Assembly: GCA_029980465.1 (NCBI GenBank)
Contig: JARYIJ010000001.1
Span: 2,195,749-2,259,748 of the forward strand
Reading direction: 5' to 3'
DNA: 64,000 nt
From: Pseudolabrys sp.
GTDB taxonomy: Bacteria > Pseudomonadota > Alphaproteobacteria > Rhizobiales > Xanthobacteraceae
The translations under genes and the position numbers were made by a program. The notes beneath the pieces are model-generated. The model saw only the letters and a program-made list of their open reading frames with translations, was not told the origin of the DNA and did no database searches. Within the stretch, counting starts at the first letter, position 1, and each line of letters opens with the position of its first letter. Shown here in pieces: positions 9,201 through 18,148 of this stretch.

Positions 9201-9365
9201 TAACCTCCCCCCTACAAGGGGGAGGTCGCTGCGCCAGCGGGCCCGCGCGAGCGCGGCCCGATGATAAGCGCAGCGGGTGGGGGTCGATTGCCCGCCGCTG
9301 GTATGTAAAAAGTGACCCCACCCCGGACCGCTTCGCGGTCCGCCCCTCCCCTGAAAGGGGAGGGA
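9201..9365. repeat. Gene-less inverted pair of CTCCCC/GGGGTGGGG palindromic repeats
   Basis: Left element at 9201-9287 (hairpin CCTCCCCCC/GGGGGAGG, internal GC-rich hairpin, then CGGGTGGGGGTCG). Right element at 9312-9365 is the same structure inverted (GACCCCACCCCG, hairpin GACCGCTTCGCGGTC, then CCCCTCCCCTGAAAGGGGAGGG). Only 24 bp lie between them. The outer and inner arms match in type the inverted repeats flanking the DUF559 gene at 45791-46320. Confidence 0.8.
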
Positions 9366-9378
9366 CAAGGAAGGAAGC

Positions 9379-10497
9379 ATGGCCGCCTACATCATCCGCC
9401 GCATCCTGTTCATGATCCCGACCCTGCTCGGCATCATGCTGGTATCGTTCGTCGTGGTGCAGTTCGCGCCGGGCGGACCGGTGGAGCAGGTGATCGCCAA
9501 GCTGACCGGCGCCGACACTAGCGCGACCTCGCGCATTTCGGGCTCGGCCGGCGGCGACTTCGGCGCCCGCGGCAACGTGCAGAGCGGCTCGCAGCAGTTC
9601 GACGCCGTCAATTCGAAGTATCGCGGCGCGCAGGGGCTCGATCCCGCCTTCATCAAGAAGCTGGAGAAGCAGTTCGGCTTCGACAAGCCGGCCTACGAGC
9701 GCTTCGGCCTGATGCTGTGGAATTACGCGCGGTTCGATTTCGGCACCAGCTACTTCCGCGACGTCAGCGTGATCCAGCTCATCAAGGAGAAGCTGCCGGT
9801 GTCGATGTCGCTCGGCATCTGGATGACGCTGCTGACCTATCTCATCTCGATCCCGCTCGGCATCCGCAAGGCGGTGACGGACGGCGCCGCGTTCGACACC
9901 TGGACCTCGACCGTCATCATCGTCGGCTACGCCATTCCGGGATTCCTGTTCGCCATCCTGCTCATCATCCTGTTCGCCGGCGGCTCGTTCTTCTCGTGGT
10001 TCCCGCTGCGCGGGCTGACGTCCGACAACTGGTGGGCGTTGCCGTGGTACGCCAAGATCGGCGACTACTTCTGGCACCTGACGCTGCCGATCATCTCGAT
10101 GGGCATTTCCGCCTTCGCGACGATGACGCTGCTCACCAAGAACTCGTTCCTCGACGAGATCCGCAAGCAGTACGTGCTCACCGCGCGCGCCAAGGGCTGC
10201 ACGCAGCGCCAGGTGCTGTACGGACACGTGTTCCGCAACGCCATGCTGATCGTGGTCGCCGGCTTCCCCGGCGCCTTCGTGCACGCCTTCTTCACCGGCT
10301 CGCTGCTGATCGAGACGATCTTCTCGCTCGACGGGCTCGGCCTGCTCGGCTTCGAGAGCGTGCTCAATCGCGACTACCCGGTGGTGTTCGCCACGCTCTA
10401 CATCTTCTCGCTGGTCGGCCTCGTCGTGAACCTGCTGTCCGACCTCACCTACACCTGGATCGATCCGCGCATCGATTTCGAGACGCGAGAGGTGTGA
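9379..10497 (+). CDS. yejB: Microcin C/oligopeptide ABC transporter permease YejB
   Basis: 372 residues, an inner-membrane permease of the binding-protein-dependent family. An N-terminal anchor (IIRRILFMIPTLLGIMLVSF) is followed by a long periplasmic loop (about 35-125) and five further segments. The EAA-type cytoplasmic loop appears as YVLTARAKGCTQRQVLYGHV (about 255-275), which contacts the ATPase. It is 43% of the permease pair with YejE. AAGGAAGG lies just before the ATG. It imports peptides delivered by YejA; in enterobacteria YejABEF takes up microcin C and defensive peptides. Confidence 0.93.
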   Translation: MAAYIIRRILFMIPTLLGIMLVSFVVVQFAPGGPVEQVIAKLTGADTSATSRISGSAGGDFGARGNVQSGSQQFDAVNSKYRGAQGLDPAFIKKLEKQFGFDKPAYERFGLMLWNYARFDFGTSYFRDVSVIQLIKEKLPVSMSLGIWMTLLTYLISIPLGIRKAVTDGAAFDTWTSTVIIVGYAIPGFLFAILLIILFAGGSFFSWFPLRGLTSDNWWALPWYAKIGDYFWHLTLPIISMGISAFATMTLLTKNSFLDEIRKQYVLTARAKGCTQRQVLYGHVFRNAMLIVVAGFPGAFVHAFFTGSLLIETIFSLDGLGLLGFESVLNRDYPVVFATLYIFSLVGLVVNLLSDLTYTWIDPRIDFETREV

Positions 10498-10525
10498 TGG
10501 TATTCGGTAACTTCGATTGCGGCAC

Positions 10526-10620
10526 CGGGGTGGGGGGCGATACGCCGGACCACGCATGCTTCGCGCCCCCCACCCCCGACCCCTCCCCACCACTCGCTCG
10601 CGCTCGCGAGGGGAGGGGAG
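10526..10620. repeat. GC-rich palindromic repeat between yejB and yejE
   Basis: CGGGGTGGGGGGCG at 10526 is complementary to CGCCCCCCACCCCCG near 10563-10578, and CCCCTCCCC (about 10580) pairs with GGGGAGGGG (about 10609) around a CGCTCGCG-rich loop. It is the same repeat class as 9201-9365. It lies inside the yejB-yejE operon, 32 bp before the yejE start. Confidence 0.75.
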
Positions 10621-10651
10621 ATGCTCGTTGGCCGCATGGGGAGGCCGCGTG

Positions 10652-11833
10652 ATGGACGTTCGCGCCGGCGTGCCGTCCGACGATACCGCCGCCGTCGGCA
10701 TCACCGGCATGGACGTGCCGCCGGAGCGCCGCCGCATCAGGGTGTCGCCGCTCAACAAACGGCGCTGGCAGAATTTCAAGGCCAACAGGCGCGGCTACAT
10801 CGCGTTCTGGCTGTTCCTGATCCTGTTCGTCGTCTCGCTGTTCGCCGAGTTCATCGCCAACGACAAGCCGTTCCTGGTCAAGTACGACGGCCATTTCTAT
10901 TCGCCGGCGTTGTTTACTTATCCGGAGACCACGTTCGGCGGCGATTTCGAGACGGCGGCGGACTATCGCGATCCGTATCTGCAGAAGAAGATCGCGGACA
11001 AGAACGGCTGGATGATCTGGCCGCCGATTCATTATTCCTACGACACCCACAATCTCGATCTGCCGACGCCGGCGCCGTCGCCGCCGACCTGGATGCTGAC
11101 CGAGAAGCAGTGCAAGCCGATCGTCGAGCGCAAGCATCTCTCCGGCTGCCGCGACCTCGAATACAACTGGCTCGGCACCGACGACCAGGGCCGCGACGTG
11201 GTGGCGCGGCTCATCTACGGCTTCCGGATATCGGTGCTGTTCGGCCTGATCCTGACCATCGTGTCGTCGGTGATCGGCGTCGCCGCCGGCGCGGTGCAGG
11301 GCTATTTCGGCGGCTGGACCGATCTGCTGTTCCAGCGCTTCATCGAGATCTGGACGGCGATCCCGTCGCTCTACCTGCTGCTCATCATCTCCTCGGTGCT
11401 GGCGCCCGGGTTCTTCGTGCTGCTCGGCATCCTGCTGCTGTTCTCCTGGGTGTCGCTGGTCGGGCTGGTGCGCGCCGAATTCCTGCGGGGCCGCAACTTT
11501 GAATACGTGCAGGCCGCGCGCGCGCTCGGCGTGTCGAACGCGGTCATCATCTTCCGCCACCTGCTGCCGAACGCCATGGTGGCGACCATGACGTTCCTGC
11601 CGTTCATCCTGTCGTCGTCGGTGATGACGCTGACCGCGCTCGACTTCCTCGGCTTCGGCCTGCCGCCGGGCTCGCCCTCGCTCGGCGAGTTGCTGGCGCA
11701 GGGCAAAGCCAACGTGCAGGCGCCGTGGCTCGGGCTGACCGGCTTCTTCTCGATCGCGATCATGCTGTCGCTGCTGATCTTCATCGGCGAGGCGGCGCGC
11801 GACGCCTTCGACCCGCGCAAGACGTTCCGGTGA
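10652..11833 (+). CDS. yejE: Microcin C/oligopeptide ABC transporter permease YejE
   Basis: 393 residues. The N-terminal cytoplasmic stretch SPLNKRRWQNFKANRRGYIA precedes the first membrane helix, as in YejE. A large periplasmic insertion (about 85-185) contains WMIWPPIHYSYDTHNL, a YejE hallmark. The transport domain follows with the EAA loop YVQAARALGVSNAVIIFRHL at about 285-305. The ATG at 10652 is preceded by GGGGAGG. Upstream in-frame starts would translate the palindromic repeat and are rejected. It forms the membrane channel with YejB and is 7 bp upstream of yejF. Confidence 0.93.
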   Translation: MDVRAGVPSDDTAAVGITGMDVPPERRRIRVSPLNKRRWQNFKANRRGYIAFWLFLILFVVSLFAEFIANDKPFLVKYDGHFYSPALFTYPETTFGGDFETAADYRDPYLQKKIADKNGWMIWPPIHYSYDTHNLDLPTPAPSPPTWMLTEKQCKPIVERKHLSGCRDLEYNWLGTDDQGRDVVARLIYGFRISVLFGLILTIVSSVIGVAAGAVQGYFGGWTDLLFQRFIEIWTAIPSLYLLLIISSVLAPGFFVLLGILLLFSWVSLVGLVRAEFLRGRNFEYVQAARALGVSNAVIIFRHLLPNAMVATMTFLPFILSSSVMTLTALDFLGFGLPPGSPSLGELLAQGKANVQAPWLGLTGFFSIAIMLSLLIFIGEAARDAFDPRKTFR

Positions 11834-11840
11834 GCCGCCG

Positions 11841-13481
11841 ATGACCGACACTCTGCTCGATATCCGCGATCTTTCGGTGGCGTTCGGCCGCAATACCGAA
11901 CTTGGCGGGCGTCAGGTGCTGGCGGTCGACCGCGTCTCGTTCACCATCGGCAAGGGCGAGACGATGGCGCTGGTCGGCGAATCCGGCTCCGGCAAGTCGG
12001 TGACGGCGTTGTCGATCATGAAGTTGCTGCCGTATCCGACCGCGCATCACCCGTCCGGCGCGGTGACGTTCAAGGGCCGCGAACTGCTCGGCATGGCGGA
12101 GCGCGACATCCGCAAGGTGCGCGGCAACGACATCACCATCGTGTTCCAGGAGCCGATGACGTCGCTCAATCCGCTGCACACGATCGAGAAGCAGATCGCC
12201 GAGATTCTGCTGATCCACAAGGGCATGAGCGGCGCGCCGGCGCGAAGGCGCATCGTCGAGCTGCTCACCGAAGTGGGCCTTCCCGATCCGGCGACGCGGC
12301 TCGGCGCCTATCCGCACCAGCTCTCGGGCGGGCAGCGCCAGCGCGTCATGATCGCGATGGCGCTCGCCAACGAGCCGGATCTGCTGATCGCCGACGAGCC
12401 GACCACGGCGCTCGACGTCACGGTGCAGGCGCAGATTTTGAAGCTGCTGAAGGACATCCAGCGTCGCCTCGGCATGTCGATGCTGTTCATCACCCACGAC
12501 CTCGGCATCGTGCGCAAGATCGCCGACCGGGTCTGCGTCATGCAGGGCGGCAAGATCGTCGAGCAGGGCGAGATGGAGCGCGTCTTCACCGCGCCGCAGC
12601 ACCCTTATACGAAGACGCTGCTGGCCGCCGAGCCGAAGCCCGATCCGGCGCCGCCGCGACCGGAGGCGCCGGTGGTGATCGAGACCGATGACCTCAAAGT
12701 ATGGTTTCCGATCAAGCGCGGCGTCATGCGCAAGGTGATCGGCCACGTGAAAGCGGTCGACGGCATCTCGATCAAGGTGCGCAAGGGCGAGACCATCGGC
12801 GTGGTCGGCGAGTCTGGCTCCGGCAAGACCACGCTCGGCCTCGCCATCCTGCGGCTGATTTCCTCGCAGGGGCCGGTCGTGTTCATGGGCAAGCCGATCC
12901 AGGGCCTCAAGTTCAAGGAGATGCGGCCGCTGCGCCACGACATGCAGATCGTGTTCCAGGACCCGTACGGCTCGCTGTCGCCGCGCATGTCGGTCGCCGA
13001 CATCATCGAGGAAGGGCTGAAAATCCACCAGCCGCAGCTCTCCGAGGCGCAGCGCGAGGCGCGCGTCGTGCAGGCGCTCGGCGACGTCGGGCTCGACCCG
13101 GAGACGCGGCACCGCTACCCGCACGAATTCTCCGGCGGCCAGCGCCAGCGCATCGCGCTGGCTCGCGCCGTCGTGCTGGAGCCGACCTTCGTGGTGCTCG
13201 ACGAGCCGACCTCGGCGCTCGACATGGTGATCCAGGCGCAGATGGTCGACCTGCTGCGCGACCTGCAGAAGCGCCGTGACCTCACCTACATGTTCATCTC
13301 GCACGACCTGCGTGTCGTCGCCGCGCTGGCGAGCCGTCTGCTGGTGCTGCGCAACGGCAAGGTCGTCGAGGAGGGCGATGCCGCCGCGCTGTTCAAGGCG
13401 CCGCAGACCGATTACACCCGCGCGCTGTTCGCCGCCGCCTTCAATCTCGAAGTCGCCGCGGCCGGCGTGGTATCGCAATAA
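11841..13481 (+). CDS. yejF: Microcin C/oligopeptide ABC transporter ATP-binding protein YejF (fused double ATPase)
   Basis: 546 residues with two complete ABC ATPase domains. The first has Walker A GESGSGKS at about 46-53, signature LSGGQRQRV and Walker [14 protein letters not shown]. The second has GESGSGKTT at about 322-330, FSGGQRQRI and [12 protein letters not shown]. Each is followed by the oligopeptide-type C-terminal extension ([12 protein letters not shown], then [12 protein letters not shown]). Fusion of both subunits is characteristic of YejF. It energises import through YejBE and completes the operon. Confidence 0.94.
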   Translation: MTDTLLDIRDLSVAFGRNTELGGRQVLAVDRVSFTIGKGETMALVGESGSGKSVTALSIMKLLPYPTAHHPSGAVTFKGRELLGMAERDIRKVRGNDITIVFQEPMTSLNPLHTIEKQIAEILLIHKGMSGAPARRRIVELLTEVGLPDPATRLGAYPHQLSGGQRQRVMIAMALANEPDLLIADEPTTALDVTVQAQILKLLKDIQRRLGMSMLFITHDLGIVRKIADRVCVMQGGKIVEQGEMERVFTAPQHPYTKTLLAAEPKPDPAPPRPEAPVVIETDDLKVWFPIKRGVMRKVIGHVKAVDGISIKVRKGETIGVVGESGSGKTTLGLAILRLISSQGPVVFMGKPIQGLKFKEMRPLRHDMQIVFQDPYGSLSPRMSVADIIEEGLKIHQPQLSEAQREARVVQALGDVGLDPETRHRYPHEFSGGQRQRIALARAVVLEPTFVVLDEPTSALDMVIQAQMVDLLRDLQKRRDLTYMFISHDLRVVAALASRLLVLRNGKVVEEGDAAALFKAPQTDYTRALFAAAFNLEVAAAGVVSQ

Positions 13482-13504
13482 GCGCGCAGCACGGGGAATT
13501 TGGG

Positions 13505-14515
13505 ATGACCATCGGCGTCGGCCTCGTCGGCCTTGGCATGGCGATCAAGCCGCACATGCTGTCGCTGCGCGAGCTGGAGAGCGCGGGCCGCGTCGGGATC
13601 GTCGGCGGCTTCGCGCCGTCGGCGGCGCGGCGCGAGGCTTTCGCCGGGCAGTGGAAGGCGCCGGTCTTTGCGACGCAGGAGGACTTGCTCGGCGCCCACG
13701 GCCTCGATCTCGTTCTGGTGCTGACGCCGCCCGGCGCGCACCTGCCGGTCGCGCAAGCCGCGGCGGCCGCGGGCAAGCACATTCTGGTCGAGAAGCCGGT
13801 GGAGGTGACGGTCGCGCGCGGCGAGGCGCTGGTCGCCGCCGCCGACAACGCCAAGGTACGGTGCGGCGTCATGCTGCAGCATCGCTTCCGCCCCGCCGCG
13901 CTGAAGCTCAAGGCGGCGCTCGAGGCCGGCGAGCTCGGACAGATCCTCTCCGCCTCGGCCTCGATCCGCTGGTGGCGCGGCGCCAATTACTTCAAGCAGT
14001 CGGGCCGCGGCATGAAGGCGCGCGACGGCGGCGGCGTGCTGATCACGCAGGCCATCCACACGCTCGATCTGCTGCTGCATCTCGCCGGGCCGCACAAGGA
14101 TATCGCCGGCTTCGCCTTCACCTCGCCGCTACGCGCCATCGATACCGAGGACGTTGCCGCGGCGGCGATCCGCTTCCGGTCCGGCGCCATCGGCGCGCTC
14201 GACGCCACCACGGTGGCGCAGCCCGGCTATCCCGAGCGCATCGATATCGCCGGCACCAAGGGCTCCGCCGTGCTCGAAACCTTCCAGCTCACGATCAACC
14301 GCGAGGGCAGGGACACCGAGGTAGCCGGCAGCGCGCAATCGGGCGGCGGCGGGGCCGATCCGATGGCGTTCGATCATGGGCCGCATCGCGCCGCCATCGT
14401 CGAGGTTCTCGATGCCATCGAGCAAAATCGCGAACCGTCGAACAGCGCGCGGTCGGGCCTGCACGTCCAGCGGCTGATCGAGGATTGGCTCAGGGACGCA
14501 GCCACGCGATCGTGA
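13505..14515 (+). CDS. Gfo/Idh/MocA family NAD(P)-dependent oxidoreductase
   Basis: 336 residues. The N-terminal Rossmann domain starts with VGLVGLGMAIKPHMLSL, in which the third glycine of the usual GxGxxG is Met-Ala. The EKPVEVT motif at about 98-104 supplies the family lysine, and HTLDLLLHLAG contains the His of the substrate region near residue 182. The C-terminal half is the alpha/beta GFO_IDH_MocA domain. Family members oxidise or reduce sugars, inositols or imines; the substrate here is unknown. It sits 23 bp after yejF, so read-through from the transporter operon is possible. Confidence 0.9.
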   Translation: MTIGVGLVGLGMAIKPHMLSLRELESAGRVGIVGGFAPSAARREAFAGQWKAPVFATQEDLLGAHGLDLVLVLTPPGAHLPVAQAAAAAGKHILVEKPVEVTVARGEALVAAADNAKVRCGVMLQHRFRPAALKLKAALEAGELGQILSASASIRWWRGANYFKQSGRGMKARDGGGVLITQAIHTLDLLLHLAGPHKDIAGFAFTSPLRAIDTEDVAAAAIRFRSGAIGALDATTVAQPGYPERIDIAGTKGSAVLETFQLTINREGRDTEVAGSAQSGGGGADPMAFDHGPHRAAIVEVLDAIEQNREPSNSARSGLHVQRLIEDWLRDAATRS

Positions 14516-14560
14516 ATTGGCTGGAGCGTTTGGGTCGTCTATGCGAGCTGCTGGATGCCG

Positions 14561-14641
14561 CTCATTCCCGCGGAAGCGGGAATCCAGCTCTTTGGGTCTG
14601 CGGCGTGAGGCGCTGGGTCCCCGCTTTCGCGGGGACGAGCG
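14561..14641. repeat. Palindromic repeat, CATTCCCGC/GTCCCCGC type
   Basis: Two perfect 8-bp-stem hairpins: ATTCCCGC-GGAA-GCGGGAAT (14564-14583) and GTCCCCGC-TTTC-GCGGGGAC (14617-14636). A near-identical unit in inverse orientation lies at 16531-16604. Confidence 0.85.
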
Positions 14642-14682
14642 GGCAAAGTCGGTCGTCGTGCTGTAAGCAGGTTGGGATTGTC

Positions 14683-15360
14683 ATGAAATCGTTTCTTGTC
14701 TTTTTAACCGTTGCGCTCTCTGTGCTGATGCAGGGCGTGTCCGCTCAAGGCTTGCCGACGCAGCATCGCATCCTGGCCGAGGATGGCACGCCGGTCGCCA
14801 ATTTCGACCTCCGTCCCGAGATGCTGGCGAAGCTTCAGGGCCTCGCCGCGCAGATGCCGGTCGGCGATCTCAGCGGCGACGTCACGCTGATGCAGTTCTA
14901 CGACCTGAACTGCCCGTATTGCCGGATGGCGGCGCACGACATCGATGCGATCCTGCAGGAAGACAAGAAGCTCAAGCTTGTCTTCGTCCCCTATGCCGTG
15001 CTGTCGCTGCAGTCCGTTCAGGGCGCGCTGATCGAAGTGGCGGCGTCGAAGATGCTGACGCCCGTGCAGTATCTCGAATTTCACCGCAGGCTTTACGCCA
15101 ATCGCGGCACCATCGACGGGCAGCGCGCGCTCGCCGCGGCGAAGGACATGGGGCTCGATCCGCAGAAAGTGGCGGCGGCCGGTAACACCGAAGCGACGCT
15201 GCGCCTGCTGCAGGAGAACGCGACGGTCGGCGGCCAGGCCAATCTCGTGGCGACGCCGGCTTACGTCATCGGCGGCGTCGCCATCGTCGGCCATCCCGGC
15301 CGCAAGGCGCTGGAAAAGGTCATTGCGGACATGCGCGCGTGCGGCAAGGTTGCGTGTTGA
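14683..15360 (+). CDS. DsbA-family periplasmic thiol oxidoreductase
   Basis: 225 residues with a cleavable Sec signal peptide (about 1-21, ending VSAQG). The thioredoxin-fold active site is CPYC at 77-80 in FYDLNCPYCRMAAHD, and the conserved cis-proline is in VATPAYVIGG near residue 197. It resembles the Com1/BdbD-type DsbA group of alphaproteobacteria. It likely catalyses disulfide formation or isomerisation in the periplasm. No dsbB is adjacent. It follows the oxidoreductase gene after a repeat-filled 167-bp gap, so it probably has its own promoter. Confidence 0.88.
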   Translation: MKSFLVFLTVALSVLMQGVSAQGLPTQHRILAEDGTPVANFDLRPEMLAKLQGLAAQMPVGDLSGDVTLMQFYDLNCPYCRMAAHDIDAILQEDKKLKLVFVPYAVLSLQSVQGALIEVAASKMLTPVQYLEFHRRLYANRGTIDGQRALAAAKDMGLDPQKVAAAGNTEATLRLLQENATVGGQANLVATPAYVIGGVAIVGHPGRKALEKVIADMRACGKVAC

Positions 15361-15463
15361 CGGATTAATCGTCGAGATTGCATCAAGCCAGGAAAGCCCA
15401 ATAATGTTCCAACGGAGCGGCGGTCAGACTGGCTCGGTGTCTGGACCTTTAGGGAGGAAGAAG

Positions 15464-15664
15464 ATGGTGGGAAAGGGTTTGGGAATCGCTTTGGCAGCAA
15501 TCAGTCTCTTAGCGTTGGCACTGTTGGCCGTGCCGCCTGCCGCTCTGGCGGGTGGAGGGATGCCCGGTGGAGGCCATAACCGATACGCGACCGGTGGCGT
15601 CTGCAAGAGCGGCAAGCACGTCCACGATACGAAATTATGCAAAGAGAACGGCGGCAAATACTAG
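15464..15664 (+). CDS. Small secreted peptide of unknown function
   Basis: 66 residues. A lysine-tipped hydrophobic segment (about 5-29, ending ALA) looks like a Sec signal peptide, leaving a mature peptide of about 37 residues that is rich in Gly, His and Lys and holds two cysteines (GGVCKSGKHVHDTKLCKENG). The start at 15464 is favoured by GGAGG six bases upstream; an in-frame ATG at 15404 has no such site. I do not recognise the family. The Cys pair and His residues would allow a disulfide, perhaps made by the neighbouring DsbA-like protein, or metal binding; both are guesses. Confidence 0.65.
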   Translation: MVGKGLGIALAAISLLALALLAVPPAALAGGGMPGGGHNRYATGGVCKSGKHVHDTKLCKENGGKY

Positions 15665-15669
15665 GTGCG

Positions 15670-16503
15670 CTAAAGCCGCTTGACTTCAAGCAAACTGCTG
15701 CCCGCCGCCTCGATGCGCGCGATCGCCTCGGCGGCGGGCTCGATGGCGACCGCCATGTGAAACGCGTTGGCGTGCACGATGGTTTGCGGATCGCGCGCGA
15801 TGGCGACGTGGCCCTTCCAGAACAACAGATCGCCCCGCCGCAGGTCTTCGAGCCCGACCGGTTTGCCCAGCGCTTGCTGCTGCATGTCGCTGTCGCGCGG
15901 GCACGGCACGCCGGCCATTTGTAGCGATACCTGCACCAGCCCGGAGCAATCGATGCCGAGCGCGGTCTTGCCACCCCACAGATAGGGCGCGCAGAGGAGC
16001 CGCTCGGCCACCGCGACGAAATCCGGCGCGCGGCCGTCGATCGGTGCGATATGACGGCGCGGAATGAAGAGACCGCCATCGGTCTGCGCAAAGGTTTCGT
16101 CTTCGTTCGTCACCACGAATTGTGCGCCCATCGGCAATGTGATGGCTGGCGGCAGCTTGATGTTCGCGCCGGGAAAGCCGAGCGTCCAGGTCGTCATGAC
16201 GCGATGCGTCGGCGCCGGGCCGGCGCGGCCGAGCGCGCCGGCGGCGACATAGCCGACATAGCGGTCGCCGCCGAGCTGGCCCCAGGCCCATCCTTCGCTG
16301 TTGATCTCGTAGGCCATGAAGCGCTCGCCGAACAGGGCTTCGGTCTCGAGCGCCGCGTCGTGACGCGGCTCGCGGCGCACCGCGGCGTGCGGATCGGCGA
16401 TGCGGTGCACGGTGGCGTCGGCGAACCGCGCTGCCTCGATCTTGCCGCGCAGCGACGAGGCGGCGAGGTCGGGGCGGTAGGCGTTGGTGCGCGGATCGAG
16501 CAT
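15670..16503 (-). CDS. NlpC/P60 (C40) family cysteine peptidase
   Basis: 277 residues. The N-terminal half carries SH3-like segments (GWAWGQLGGDRYVGYVAA; FVVTNEDETFAQ). The C-terminal half is an NlpC/P60 domain with catalytic Cys186 in GIDCSGLVQ, His232 in WKGHVAIA and a third residue likely at His244 (IVHANAF). Such enzymes cleave the gamma-D-Glu-diaminopimelate bond of peptidoglycan peptides. No signal peptide is seen, which favours a cytoplasmic peptide-recycling role. It lies downstream of the M17 aminopeptidase on the same strand. Confidence 0.9.
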   Translation of the reverse strand: MLDPRTNAYRPDLAASSLRGKIEAARFADATVHRIADPHAAVRREPRHDAALETEALFGERFMAYEINSEGWAWGQLGGDRYVGYVAAGALGRAGPAPTHRVMTTWTLGFPGANIKLPPAITLPMGAQFVVTNEDETFAQTDGGLFIPRRHIAPIDGRAPDFVAVAERLLCAPYLWGGKTALGIDCSGLVQVSLQMAGVPCPRDSDMQQQALGKPVGLEDLRRGDLLFWKGHVAIARDPQTIVHANAFHMAVAIEPAAEAIARIEAAGSSLLEVKRL

Positions 16504-16530
16504 GGCGTCGTTACGCGAAGCCCTCCGTCC

Positions 16531-16604
16531 GCTCGTCCTCGCGGAAGCGGGGACCCGGCGCTTTGGCCCAAGAGCTGGATTCCCGCTTTCGCGGGAATGA
16601 GCGG
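16531..16604. repeat. Palindromic repeat, inverted partner of 14561-14641
   Basis: Reading the minus strand gives CATTCCCGC-GAAA-GCGGGAAT, a CCAGCTCTTGGGCC-like spacer and GGGTCCCCGC-TTCC-GCGAGGAC, which closely matches the unit at 14561-14641. It lies between the M17 and NlpC/P60 genes. Confidence 0.85.
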
Positions 16605-16626
16605 ATTATGTTTGCGCGCAACATGT

Positions 16627-17991
16627 TTAGCAGTACTGCTTCTTCAGCAGCGCGAAGAGCGCGCGCGCGGCCTGGCACTCGGCGCCTTCGGGGCGGCCAG
16701 GCTTGGCTGATGGTGTCCAGGCGAAGATGTCGAAATGCGCCCACGCTTTGGCGTTGCCGACGAACTTGCGCAGGAACAGCGCCGCGGTGATGGCGCCGCC
16801 GTGACCGCCGCCGACATTATTGGTATCGGCGATCCTGGAGTCGAGCAGGGCCTCGTAAGGCCGCCACAGCGGCAGCCGCCACACTGGATCGTTCTCGGCA
16901 AGGCCGATGCCGGCCAGATCGCCGGCCAGTGTGTCGTCGTCAGTGAACAAAGCGGGGAGCTCGGGCCCGAGCGCAACGCGCGCGGCGCCGGTCAGCGTCG
17001 CGAAGTCGACGACCAGTTCCGGCTTTTCGTCGTCGGCGAGCGAGAGCGCGTCGGCCAGCACCAGCCGGCCTTCGGCGTCGGTGTTGCCGATCTCGACGGT
17101 GAGGCCCTTGCGCGAACGGTAGATGTCGCGCGGGCGGAAGCTGGTGCCGGAAATCGAATTCTCGACCGCCGGAATGAGGACGCGCAGCCGCAGCGGAATC
17201 TTGCGCGCCATCAGCATGTGGGCGAGGCCGAGCGCGGTGGCGGCGCCGCCCATGTCCTTCTTCATGTTGAGCATGCCGGCATCGTTCTTGATGTCGAGAC
17301 CGCCGGTGTCGAAGCACACGCCCTTGCCGACCAGCGTGATTTTCGGATGCTTCGGGTTGCCCCAGGTCATGTCGATGAGCCGCGGCGCCCGCGCCGAGCC
17401 CTGGCCGACCGCCTGGATTAGCGGGAAGTCCCGCGCCAGCGTCGAGCCGGCGATGACGCCGATTTTGGCACGATGCGCCTTGGCGAGCTTGCGCGCCGCC
17501 GCTTCGAGCTCGGCCGGGCCCATGTCGTTCGACGGCGTGTTGACGAGGTCGCGCGTCAGCGTGACGCCCTCGATGATCGCCGAGAGCTCGGCGGCGTCGA
17601 CACTGGCGGGCGGCACGAGCTTCAGCGTTCTGCCGTTGGCCTTGCGGTAGCGCGTGAACGTATAGCTGCCGAGCGCGATGGCGAGCGCCGCCAGGCGCGC
17701 ATCGTGCGGCGCATTGGCGAAGCGGTAGGTGCCCGGCGGCAGGATGCCGGCCAATCGGCCGGGCAGGAACGGGTCGGCGTGTCCGGCGCCGGCTTCGATG
17801 CCGAACAATACGGCGGCCAGCTCGCCGCCCTTGCCGGGCACGAGCAGGCTCTGGCCCGGCTTGCCGGTGAAGTCCGCCGCCTTGGCGAACGCGCTTGCGC
17901 CGGCCTTGCCGGCGACGGCGTTGAGCGTGGCGGCGGTGACGAAATGAAGAGGGATCGCGGTCGCGCCGGTCGGCGCAAAGAAAGGATGCAT
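16627..17991 (-). CDS. Leucyl aminopeptidase family protein (M17)
   Basis: 454 residues from ATG 17991, the normal size for the alphaproteobacterial M17 group; a longer frame to 18057 adds an arginine-rich leader and is disfavoured. The metallopeptidase core is complete: LVGKGVCFDTGGLDIK (about 215-230), the NTDAEGRLVLADAL metal/catalytic motif (about 302-315), and the late GGHGGAITAALFLRKF segment. It removes N-terminal residues from peptides in the cytoplasm using two divalent metals. Together with the downstream NlpC/P60 gene it may process cell-wall or imported peptides. Confidence 0.92.
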   Translation of the reverse strand: MHPFFAPTGATAIPLHFVTAATLNAVAGKAGASAFAKAADFTGKPGQSLLVPGKGGELAAVLFGIEAGAGHADPFLPGRLAGILPPGTYRFANAPHDARLAALAIALGSYTFTRYRKANGRTLKLVPPASVDAAELSAIIEGVTLTRDLVNTPSNDMGPAELEAAARKLAKAHRAKIGVIAGSTLARDFPLIQAVGQGSARAPRLIDMTWGNPKHPKITLVGKGVCFDTGGLDIKNDAGMLNMKKDMGGAATALGLAHMLMARKIPLRLRVLIPAVENSISGTSFRPRDIYRSRKGLTVEIGNTDAEGRLVLADALSLADDEKPELVVDFATLTGAARVALGPELPALFTDDDTLAGDLAGIGLAENDPVWRLPLWRPYEALLDSRIADTNNVGGGHGGAITAALFLRKFVGNAKAWAHFDIFAWTPSAKPGRPEGAECQAARALFALLKKQYC

Positions 17992-18090
17992 GGGCAGGCC
18001 TGAAGCGAGGCGCGGCGGCGACGGCCACCGCAGGAGGAGCGCCATTATTACACGCAAATCGCCCGTAAATGCTCGGCCTGACGCCAGCGG

Positions 18091-18105
18091 TTAACCGTTC
18101 GTTAG
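18091..18105. promoter_or_regulatory. CtrA-like box upstream of tadD
   Basis: TTAA-N7-TTAG (TTAACCGTTCGTTAG), matching seven of eight bases of the CtrA consensus TTAA-N7-TTAA and including the favoured TTAACC half. It lies 44 bp before the tadD start and 100 bp before the divergent M17 gene. CtrA controls Flp/Tad pili in Caulobacter. Confidence 0.45.
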
Positions 18106-18148
18106 GGTTAACAATCTATGGCTGAGGGTAGTCCGCCTCGGGTCGCCC

